Source: JAQGMO01 sp050954505
Lineage (GTDB): Bacteria; Pseudomonadota; Gammaproteobacteria; Burkholderiales; Burkholderiaceae_D
DNA: 5,194 bases
Direction of reading: 5' to 3'
Assembly (NCBI GenBank): GCA_050954505.1
Contig: JBPBPY010000442.1
Span: 1-5,194, forward strand
In this document: positions 1 through 5,194 of the stretch, one piece after another
Layout: each line of letters begins with the position of its first letter
Position numbering within the stretch: the first letter of the stretch is position 1
The notes under the pieces: model-generated
What the model was told of the DNA's origin: nothing
What the model saw: the letters and a program-made list of their open reading frames with translations, nothing else
The model's database searches: none
Made by a program: the position numbers and the translations under genes

Positions 1-77
1 AATTGCTCAAGGGCTGCGGGGTCTACGCGCAGCTGGTACAGGAGCAATTGACAGCACAGGGTCCGGGTTCTGCATGA
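1..77 (+). CDS. C-terminal end of an upstream gene, probably the partner ABC exporter (partial)
   Basis: Only the last 24 codons and the TGA stop (75-77) are present, read in the frame starting at base 3. The visible tail includes the stretch GCGVYAQLVQEQL and ends in GPGSA. A Gly-x-Tyr-Ala-x-Leu-Val pattern a few residues before the end is typical of the C-terminus of ABC exporter ATPases, after the D-loop/H-loop region. In NHLM-type export operons, the gene just before the non-peptidase ABC protein is usually a C39-peptidase/permease/ATPase fusion, which fits this tail and position. The stop overlaps the next start as ATGA, so the two genes are very likely translationally coupled. The family assignment rests on a short tail plus context; no catalytic motif is visible. 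Confidence 0.6.
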   Translation, partial: LLKGCGVYAQLVQEQLTAQGPGSA

Positions 78-3000
78 GTGCGGCGAATGACTTCGGCATG
101 GAAGGCCTGCTGCATTCCAGCGGCGAACCGGCTTGTGCTGACTCCACAGGCGAGGACCGCAGCATGGACGGCGCATGGCTGGCCTTGCCTGCCAGTGCGC
201 CGCTGCTGCTTGCCGGACCGGGTCAGGCCTGGATCCTGGAGCAGGGCGCTGCCGACCTGTTCTGCGTCCGGCTGGAAGGCCGCTTGCCAAGTGGCGTGCG
301 CCGCCATGTGGCCAGGCTGGAGGCTGGCCAGACGATGTTCGGCCTGGCAGTGCATGAGGCAAAGGTCGGTTTGATTGCCATCGGCTTGCGTGGTGCAGGC
401 TGCCAGCCGGTTGCTGCGGGTGATGCGCTGCAGGCTGCGGCACTGGCGCAATGGATGCGGCTGTTTTCGTCGCTGGCGGGACCGGGCCTGGCGAGCGCTG
501 TTGCAGCAACTGTCACAGCGCAGGACAGGCTGGCCACTTTCCAGCAAGGCCTGGGCGCTGCACTCGAACAGGCCATGGCACAGGCCGAATTGCGGGAGCG
601 CACGCAAAACAGCCAGCGTGCCGATATGGATCGACGCGGCTTCCAGGGCGCGCTGGCTGCCCTTGCCGATGTGCTGGCCACGACGCCAGCCGACCCTGCG
701 GCGTCGGTGCGCAGTGCCGATGCACTCACCGATGCCATGACTGCCGTGTTGCAAGCCGATGGCCTGCGCTGCCAGCTCAAGCCGCCACCGTTCCAGGTGT
801 CTTCCCTCGCGCCAGGTCCCGGTACCGCCAAGATGGATCAGCCGGATGCGCACGCGCCGCTGCCTGCGCGCACTGGAGCACAGAGACCGCCACAAACACC
901 GGTTTCAGCAAAACCGGAAACATCAGCACAGGCAACCGCTTACGCACAGGCCACAGCAGAAGCACAGACCACAGCAAAAACACAGACCACAGCAGAAGCA
1001 CAGCCCACAGCAGAAGCACAGCCCACAGCAGAAGCACAGCCCACAGCAGAAGCACAGCCCACAGCAAAAGCACGGGCCACAGCAGAAGCACGGGCCACAG
1101 CAGAAGCACAGACCACAGCACAAATGCAGACGCCGGCAGCAGCACATCAGGCCGATCTGGCGCGGCGCATCGACGCGTTGTGCCGCCAGGCCAACGTGGT
1201 TCAAAGACAGGTATCGCTGCGCAATGCTGCAGACGGCACCAATGATGACCAAGGGCAGCCCTGGTGGCGCGGTGGCGGCAGTGCGCTGCTGGCATTTCGC
1301 CGGCATGACCTGGCGCCGGTGGCCTTGCTGCCCACGCGGCACGGCTACGACTGGATCGATCCAGACAGCGGCGAGCGACAAGGCCTGGACGCCGTGGCGG
1401 CCGCCAGCCTGGCCGGCGATGCGCTGATGTTCTATCGATGTTTTCCAGCGCGTGCGATCGGCCTGACGGCATTGCTGCGCTTTGGCCTGGCGGGCAGCCG
1501 CACCGAGGCACATTTCCTGATTGCCTACGGTCTGGCCGGCGGGCTGCTGGGACTGGCCCCACCGGTCTGCACCGGCTTGCTCTACGATGCAGTGCTGCCG
1601 GCATCGGACCCGAGCCAGCTGGTATTCCTGGCATGCATGCTGCTCGCGGTTTTGGCCGGCATCGTATTGTTCAAGTTCTGCCGCGGCGTGACGCTGATCC
1701 GCATTGAAACCGGCATCGCCACCAGCACCCATGTTGCCCTGATCGAGCGGCTGCTGCATTTGCCGCCGCAGTTCTTCCGCAGCCATGCGGCGGCGGATTT
1801 GGCCCAGCGTGCCTTCGGCGTGGAAAGCGCACTCATGCTGCTGACCACCACCACCGAAAGCGCGGCCTTCGGCTGGATGTTTGCGCTCTTGAGTGCCGCT
1901 TACCTGTTCTTCATCCATGTCGGCCTGGCGCTGCTGGCCGTGGTCCTGGTGGCCAGTTCCCTGGGCATGGCGCTGCTGATCAATGCCTTGCGCCTGCGCC
2001 AGGAACGCCAGAACCAGCAGCTTCAGGGCATGATCGCCGCGCGGGTATTCCAGATCCTGGCCGGCATTGCCAAGCTGCGCGCCGGTGGCGCCGAGCAGCG
2101 CGCCTTTGCCGGCTGGGCGAGCCTGGCGGCCCGGCAAAAAACCGCAGCGCGCAAATCGCGCTGGCTTGGCAACCTGCTGGTTTCCCTTGATGCCGGGCAT
2201 GTGGTGCTCTGCGCACTGCTGCTGTACGGCGCCACCGCGTTTGCCATTCCCGACCTGGCACCGGGCGCCTTCCTCGCCTTTGCCGCCGCGTTTGCGCAAT
2301 TCATGACCGCGACACTGGGACTTTCTGCTTCGCTTTCCGCGGCTTTCAATGCGCTGGCGCTGTACGAGCGCGCGCAGCCGATCCTGTCGGCCTTGCCGGA
2401 AGTGCAGACGCCGCGCGAGCCTCCAGGACAACTCAGCGGCGCGATCGAAATCAGCCAGCTGCGGTTTCGCTACGCCAGCGCCGCATCGGCAGTGCCAATG
2501 CCATGGATCTTGGACGGCGTTTCCTGCAAGATCGAAGCAGGGCAGTTCGTTGCCATTGTCGGCGCATCCGGTGCCGGCAAATCGACGTTCCTGCGCCTGC
2601 TGCTCGGTTTCGAGACCGCGCAGTCGGGCAGCATTCTTCTCGATGGACGCGAACTTGGCAGCCTCGATCCGGTGGCAGTGCGCCGGCAATTCGGCGTGGT
2701 GCTGCAAAATGCCAAGCTGCTGCCCGGCGACCTGTTTGCCAACATCGTCGGCAGTGCCGCATTGACGCAGGACGATGCCTGGCAAGCCGCGCGTCAGGCT
2801 GGGCTGGAAGAAACCATCCGGGCACTGCCGATGGGCATGCAGACCGTGCTGGTCGATGGCAGCACCTTGTCCGGCGGCGAACGCCAGCGCTTGATGATCG
2901 CCCGGGCGCTGGTGCACCAGCCGGCAATCCTGCTGCTCGACGAAGCAACCAGCGCGCTTGACAATGCCACGCAGGCCATCGTCGCAGCCAACCTGGCGCA

Positions 3001-3196
3001 GCTCAAGGCCACCCGCATTGTCGTCGCCCACCGTTTATCGACGATTGCCCTGGCTGATCGCATCCTGGTGCTCAAGGCCGGTCAGCTGGTGGAAAGCGGC
3101 AACTATGCGGAATTGATGGCGCTTGACGGCCATTTTGCTGCACTGGCCAGGCGCCAGAAACATGGAATTGTCAACTCTCCATCTTCGAACTCTTAA
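74..3196 (+). CDS. NHLM/NHLP-type bacteriocin export ABC transporter, permease-ATPase with N-terminal extra domain
   Basis: This 1040-residue protein would export a peptide, probably an NHLP-leader RiPP, across the inner membrane by ATP hydrolysis. Residues 1-280 form a non-membrane domain; around residues 50-95 (AWILEQGAADLFCVRLEG, then RRH..RLEAGQTMFGL) it resembles the cyclic-nucleotide-binding-like start of the NHLM ATP-binding subunit. Residues 287-352 are a tandem-repeat linker and 360-465 a second soluble segment. Six membrane segments are predicted near 481-503, 516-536, 598-616, 618-640, 706-727 and 732-754. The ATPase has Walker A GASGAGKS (830-837), Q-loop Gln878 in VLQNAKLLPGDLF, signature LSGGERQ (932-938), Walker B ILLLDE (952-957) and H-loop His986, all intact. 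No C39 peptidase is present, so leader cleavage would fall to a partner protein. The ATG at 74 is chosen because it overlaps the preceding stop (ATGA); an AGGAG lies about 30 bases upstream, too far to act directly. The family is normally about 900-1000 residues, and the repeat linker explains some of the extra length. Confidence 0.9.
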   Translation: MSAANDFGMEGLLHSSGEPACADSTGEDRSMDGAWLALPASAPLLLAGPGQAWILEQGAADLFCVRLEGRLPSGVRRHVARLEAGQTMFGLAVHEAKVGLIAIGLRGAGCQPVAAGDALQAAALAQWMRLFSSLAGPGLASAVAATVTAQDRLATFQQGLGAALEQAMAQAELRERTQNSQRADMDRRGFQGALAALADVLATTPADPAASVRSADALTDAMTAVLQADGLRCQLKPPPFQVSSLAPGPGTAKMDQPDAHAPLPARTGAQRPPQTPVSAKPETSAQATAYAQATAEAQTTAKTQTTAEAQPTAEAQPTAEAQPTAEAQPTAKARATAEARATAEAQTTAQMQTPAAAHQADLARRIDALCRQANVVQRQVSLRNAADGTNDDQGQPWWRGGGSALLAFRRHDLAPVALLPTRHGYDWIDPDSGERQGLDAVAAASLAGDALMFYRCFPARAIGLTALLRFGLAGSRTEAHFLIAYGLAGGLLGLAPPVCTGLLYDAVLPASDPSQLVFLACMLLAVLAGIVLFKFCRGVTLIRIETGIATSTHVALIERLLHLPPQFFRSHAAADLAQRAFGVESALMLLTTTTESAAFGWMFALLSAAYLFFIHVGLALLAVVLVASSLGMALLINALRLRQERQNQQLQGMIAARVFQILAGIAKLRAGGAEQRAFAGWASLAARQKTAARKSRWLGNLLVSLDAGHVVLCALLLYGATAFAIPDLAPGAFLAFAAAFAQFMTATLGLSASLSAAFNALALYERAQPILSALPEVQTPREPPGQLSGAIEISQLRFRYASAASAVPMPWILDGVSCKIEAGQFVAIVGASGAGKSTFLRLLLGFETAQSGSILLDGRELGSLDPVAVRRQFGVVLQNAKLLPGDLFANIVGSAALTQDDAWQAARQAGLEETIRALPMGMQTVLVDGSTLSGGERQRLMIARALVHQPAILLLDEATSALDNATQAIVAANLAQLKATRIVVAHRLSTIALADRILVLKAGQLVESGNYAELMALDGHFAALARRQKHGIVNSPSSNS
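932..1129 (+). repeat. 18-bp in-frame tandem repeat encoding a hexapeptide (ATAEAQ-like) array
   Basis: Ten clear 18-bp units run from 950 to 1129, with a degenerate one at 932-949. The consensus is (G/A/C)CC ACA GCA GAA GCA CAG, read as (A/T/P)-T-A-E-A-Q, residues 293-352 of the ABC protein. The units starting at 1004, 1022 and 1040 are identical. Units at 1058 and 1076 share CGG (Arg) in place of CAG. Units at 968 and 1058 carry AAA (Lys), and the last (1112) is degraded to CAA ATG CAG. Codons ending in A (ACA, GCA, GAA) dominate, unlike the GCC/GCG preference of the rest of the gene. The block-like spread of variants fits tandem duplication by slippage. Because the unit is a multiple of three, changes in copy number would alter linker length without a frameshift. 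Confidence 0.95.
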
Positions 3197-3220
3197 CATT
3201 GGCTGGAATTTTTTAATAAT
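3193..3220 (+). promoter_or_regulatory. Candidate sigma70-type promoter for the ketosynthase gene
   Basis: TTAACA (3193-3198) matches the -35 consensus at five of six bases. After a 16-base spacer, AATAAT (3215-3220) matches the -10 consensus at five of six. The -35 overlaps the TAA stop of the ABC gene. The stretch is markedly AT-rich (six T at 3209-3214) in otherwise GC-rich DNA. Transcription would start near 3227 and leave a leader of about 150 bases before the ATG at 3376. The T-run has no convincing hairpin before it, so it is not read as a terminator. This is a motif match only. Confidence 0.4.
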
Positions 3221-3322
3221 CATTCCTGCGTGGGCGGCAACTGGCTATCGTGAGCGGTAATCGGCAATCGGCAAGGCCGCTGCCCAGGCCCGCACGGCTG
3301 GACCAGTGCCGACATCACGTTC

Positions 3323-3360
3323 GCCTGCGCGCCGGCCATTTGCCGGACTGTGCGGCAGGC
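3323..3360 (+). promoter_or_regulatory. Possible two-tier stem in the leader just before the ketosynthase ribosome binding site
   Basis: GCCTGC (3323-3328) pairs with GCAGGC (3355-3360). Inside it, CCGGC (3332-3336) pairs with GCCGG (3342-3346) across a five-base loop. An alternative pairing, TGCCG (3341-3345) with CGGCA (3353-3357), would compete with both. The outer stem ends one base before the purine-rich Shine-Dalgarno run, so folding could influence translation. Stems of five or six pairs are common by chance in GC-rich DNA, and no known riboswitch class is recognised. Confidence 0.18.
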
Positions 3361-3369
3361 AGGGAAGGA
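3361..3369 (+). promoter_or_regulatory. Ribosome binding site that fixes the ketosynthase start
   Basis: AGGGAAGGA lies six bases before ATG 3376. This supports that ATG over the in-frame GTG at 3250, which has no good Shine-Dalgarno. The GTG start would add 42 Arg/Pro-rich residues with no resemblance to the start of ketosynthases. Confidence 0.8.
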
Positions 3370-3375
3370 TCAAAC

Positions 3376-4620
3376 ATGCGTGACAGGCGTGCCGTCATGA
3401 TTACCGGCTTGGGCGTACTCTCACCCATCGGCCTGGATGTGGCACAGGTGGCAGCGTCACTGGCAGTGACGCGTTCGGGGATCGGACTGGTGCGCGCAGC
3501 GCCGTTGAAAAACGCCTACCCGGCCGGCTTCATCGGCGCCGCATTTGCCAGCAGCTTTGCCAAGCTGGAACTGGCTTATCTGGACCGTTGCCAGCATCTG
3601 GCCATCATTGCTGCGCGCCAGGCCATTGCCGACGCCGGCCTGGGAAACTTTGCCGATTTTGGCGAACGCGCCGGCGTCTACTACGGCAATGTCAACGGCG
3701 GCGCCGGCGTTGAACAGCTCTGTTATGAACACCTTCTCGTGCAGGGAGAACAGGCAATGCGGCCATTCTGGGGCATGGCGGTCATGCGCAACGGCGGCGC
3801 GGCGCAAATCTCGATCCGTCACCAGGTACGGGGTCCGGTAATCACCCACAGCAGTGCCTGCGCGGCATCCGGCGTGGCGCTGGGGGAAGCCGCCCGGGCC
3901 ATCGCCGACGGCCATCTGGACATTGCCGTGGCCGGTGGCGCCGAGGCGCCACTGACGGCCAGCCTGTTTGCCACCTTCGACGGCGCCCGCACACTTGCCC
4001 AGCTCGACGAACAGCACGCCAGTCGCAGCTGCAAACCCTTTTCCAGCACGCGCAATGGCCTGGTGATCGGCGAAGGGGCGGCGTTCCTGGTGCTCGAGGC
4101 CGCCGATCTGGCCAGGCGGCGCGGTGCGCCCTGCTATGGCTACCTGAGCGGCTATGGCGTCTGTTGTGATGCCTATCACGTTGGCACTCCGCAGGTGCAG
4201 GGGCTGGCGCGGGCAATGAGCGCGGCGCTTGAGCATGCTGCACTGGCGCCTGCCGAAATCGGTTATCTGAATGCCCATGCCACCGCAACGGTGCGCGGTG
4301 ACCTCGTCGAGGCCGAAGCGATCCAGGCAGTGTTTGGCGGTGGCGGCGATGCACCGCTGGTGAGTTCCACCAAATCGGTGCACGGTCATTTGCTGGGGGC
4401 GGCCAGTGCACTGGAACTGCTGCTCACCGTGGTGGCCATGAATGCAGCGATGGTGCCGGCAACCGCAAACCTGGAGAGCATCGATCCGCGTTGCGCGCTC
4501 AATCATGTGGCGCTGCTGCCTTTGTTCGGCAAAAAGATCGACCACGCAATGTCGTTTTCATCGGGTTTCGGGGGCACCAACGTGGCGCTGATCGTCTCGC
4601 GGCGCGAGCGGCCAGGGTAG
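3376..4620 (+). CDS. Beta-ketoacyl-ACP synthase (KAS II/FabF-like condensing enzyme, specialised)
   Basis: This 414-residue enzyme would join an acyl thioester to malonyl-ACP by decarboxylative Claisen condensation in the cytoplasm. Its length matches FabF-type enzymes (about 412). The thiolase fold opens with RRAVMITGLGVLSPIG. The nucleophile is Cys162 in SSACAASG, the first catalytic His is His301 in NAHATAT, Lys333 sits in SSTKSVHGH, and the second His is His338 in GHLLGAA. The gating loop GFGGTN is at 397-402. All key residues are at FabF-like spacing, so the protein should be active and is not a chain-length-factor-like partner lacking the Cys. Departures from housekeeping FabF are HATAT for HGTST, SSACAAS for the usual TACATG-like context, and SSGFGG for SFGFGG. 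These favour a secondary-metabolism or special-lipid role. It lies 179 bases after the ABC gene and 137 bases before a crotonase. The start is set by the AGGGAAGGA site and by family alignment. No acyl carrier protein is seen in the window. Confidence 0.9.
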   Translation: MRDRRAVMITGLGVLSPIGLDVAQVAASLAVTRSGIGLVRAAPLKNAYPAGFIGAAFASSFAKLELAYLDRCQHLAIIAARQAIADAGLGNFADFGERAGVYYGNVNGGAGVEQLCYEHLLVQGEQAMRPFWGMAVMRNGGAAQISIRHQVRGPVITHSSACAASGVALGEAARAIADGHLDIAVAGGAEAPLTASLFATFDGARTLAQLDEQHASRSCKPFSSTRNGLVIGEGAAFLVLEAADLARRRGAPCYGYLSGYGVCCDAYHVGTPQVQGLARAMSAALEHAALAPAEIGYLNAHATATVRGDLVEAEAIQAVFGGGGDAPLVSSTKSVHGHLLGAASALELLLTVVAMNAAMVPATANLESIDPRCALNHVALLPLFGKKIDHAMSFSSGFGGTNVALIVSRRERPG

Positions 4621-4641
4621 CGGGCCGACGATGAGTGCCGC

Positions 4642-4679
4642 CCGCCGGCGTTTGCGGCGCTCGATTGCAACGCCGGCGG
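4642..4679 (+). terminator. Strong GC-rich hairpin between ketosynthase and crotonase genes (terminator-like, no U-tract)
   Basis: CCGCCGGCGTT (4642-4652) is perfectly complementary to AACGCCGGCGG (4669-4679). Two more G-C pairs (4654-4655 with 4667-4668) are possible after a single bulged T, leaving an 11-base loop. It begins 22 bases after the ketosynthase stop. No run of T follows, so a classical intrinsic terminator is not supported. It could be a partial terminator/attenuator, a barrier to 3' exonuclease or a processing site that sets different levels of the two genes. Confidence 0.45.
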
Positions 4680-4729
4680 CACCTCGTCATGGCCCGCCTG
4701 CCGGCAGTGGGCCACGCCTGGAAGCAGTT

Positions 4730-4750
4730 CAATATATTGATCAAAGGGGA
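4730..4750 (+). promoter_or_regulatory. AT-rich palindromic patch leading into the crotonase ribosome binding site
   Basis: CAATATATTG (4730-4739) and the overlapping TTGATCAA (4737-4744) are both perfect palindromes. The second runs into AAAGGGGA (4743-4750), a strong Shine-Dalgarno seven bases before ATG 4758. The local AT content would keep the translation start unfolded. TATATT (4733-4738) resembles a -10 box, but no -35 is found at the right distance and transcription would start within the ribosome binding site. The ribosome binding site is well supported; an operator role for the palindromes is only possible. Confidence 0.6.
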
Positions 4751-4757
4751 ATACATC

Positions 4758-5194
4758 ATGGGCGCTCTGGACTTGTCCTTGCCATTACTGCGCAACACCG
4801 ATTCTTCACAACTGGCCGTCGAACAGCATCGCACCCTTGCCCACACGGTGTGGATCACGCTCAGGCATGATCCGGCGCGCGGCATGCATAATTTTTCCCT
4901 GCCGCTGCTGCACCAGCTGCATGAAACCGTCCAGCAACTGCACGCCATGCAAGGCGATTGCAGCCATGGCCATGCCGAGTGCACGGTGCCCCGCAGCGAC
5001 ACGGCCCGCAGCGGCAGCCATCGCGCCGCCTGCACCCATTCGCTGTGCCAGCTGGTCAAGCCGGCGCCGGTGCACTATGCAGTCATGCGCTCGGACCATG
5101 CCGACTATTTCAATGCCGGCGGCGACCTCAAATACTTCCGCCGCTGCATTGCCGAAAACAACCGCCAGGGTTTGTACCAGTACTCGATGTTGTG
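4758..5194 (+). CDS. Crotonase-fold protein resembling RpfF/DSF synthase (N-terminal part, cut by window end)
   Basis: The first 145 residues are present and the frame is open to the window end. Residues 30-63 (TVWITLRHDP..., then NFSLPLLHQLHETVQQL) match the first strand and helix of crotonases. Residues 105-145 contain YAVMRSDHADYFNAGGDLKY followed by a helix with RRCIAENNRQGLYQY. FNxGGDL (118-124) is the oxyanion-hole motif; the spacing of SD...FNxGGDLxxF and the helix after it most resembles RpfF, which dehydrates 3-hydroxyacyl-ACP and cleaves the thioester to release cis-2-unsaturated fatty acids. The two catalytic Glu residues of RpfF would lie downstream and cannot be checked, so enoyl hydratase, isomerase or decarboxylase activity remains possible. 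Residues 68-97 form a Cys/His-rich insertion (C68, H70, H72, C75, H88, C92, H94, C97) not expected in the family. The start is supported by AAAGGGGA seven bases upstream. It is the natural partner of the preceding ketosynthase. Confidence 0.82.
   Translation, partial: MGALDLSLPLLRNTDSSQLAVEQHRTLAHTVWITLRHDPARGMHNFSLPLLHQLHETVQQLHAMQGDCSHGHAECTVPRSDTARSGSHRAACTHSLCQLVKPAPVHYAVMRSDHADYFNAGGDLKYFRRCIAENNRQGLYQYSML

Noticed and set aside
451..1427. Open + frames of 264 and 222 codons across the repeat array, with HSRSTA- or PQQKHS-like repeats
   Set aside because: An 18-bp repeat without stops opens all three frames. Outside the array these products look random, and no start or ribosome binding site is convincing.
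923..3031. Long open frame of 702 codons on the minus strand
   Set aside because: It lies opposite the ABC gene, whose + frame holds every ABC motif. The minus product is Gln/Arg/Cys-rich with a CGLCFCC repeat that is only the antisense of the 18-bp array. High GC and third-base bias keep the antisense open.
3205..3226. GGAAT / ATTCC pairing around the T-run after the ABC gene as a terminator
   Set aside because: There are only five weak pairs, with the T-run inside the loop and not after the stem, so it is not an intrinsic terminator.
3250..3375. GTG 3250 as an upstream start for the ketosynthase (42 extra residues)
   Set aside because: The extension is Arg/Pro-rich, lacks ketosynthase resemblance and has no good ribosome binding site. 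ATG 3376 has AGGGAAGGA and the normal family start.
3457..4545. Minus-strand open frame of 362 codons
   Set aside because: It is antisense to the ketosynthase, which has full catalytic motifs. The product shows no domain I recognise.
4631..4870. Small + open frame of 79 codons overlapping the crotonase start
   Set aside because: It has no ribosome binding site of its own, an Arg/Pro/His-rich random-looking product, and overlaps the well-supported crotonase frame and the hairpin.
4499..5059. Minus-strand open frame of 186 codons covering the intergenic gap and crotonase start
   Set aside because: It is Trp/Arg/Ser-rich with no recognisable motif and runs antisense to the crotonase strand-helix and oxyanion-hole region.

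Overview
The window is GC-rich DNA with strongly GC3-biased codons, ATGA gene overlap and sigma70-like spacing. Together with the protein families present, this suggests a proteobacterium, most likely a betaproteobacterium of the Burkholderiales/Oxalobacteraceae type. That placement is inference from style, not a marker gene. All genes seen lie on the + strand.

Layout: (1) 1-77 is the last 24 codons of an upstream gene, whose tail looks like the C-terminus of an ABC exporter ATPase. (2) 74-3196 is a complete 1040-residue ABC exporter of the NHLM/NHLP bacteriocin-export type. It has an N-terminal non-transporter domain, a linker carrying an 18-bp tandem repeat (hexapeptide ATAEAQ), six predicted membrane segments and a full ATPase domain. 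It starts inside the stop codon of the upstream gene. (3) 3197-3375 is a 179-bp gap with a plausible promoter, a possible small stem and a strong ribosome binding site. (4) 3376-4620 is a 414-residue beta-ketoacyl-ACP synthase (KS) with an intact Cys-His-His triad and conserved Lys. (5) 4621-4757 is a 137-bp gap with a perfect 11-bp GC-rich hairpin and an AT-rich palindromic patch leading into a strong ribosome binding site. (6) 4758 to the end is the first 145 codons of a crotonase-fold protein resembling RpfF/DSF synthases, with an unusual Cys/His-rich insertion.

How the genes may work together: the tandem ABC exporters are the usual export half of NHLP-leader peptide (RiPP) systems. A KS followed by a crotonase can build or desaturate an acyl chain on an acyl carrier protein. 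Their co-orientation suggests either that the exported product carries a fatty-acyl or polyketide-like group, or that a diffusible fatty-acid signal is made beside a bacteriocin system. No precursor peptide, maturase or acyl carrier protein lies inside the window, so this link is a hypothesis. The separate candidate promoter and long gaps leave open that the lipid genes form their own transcription unit.
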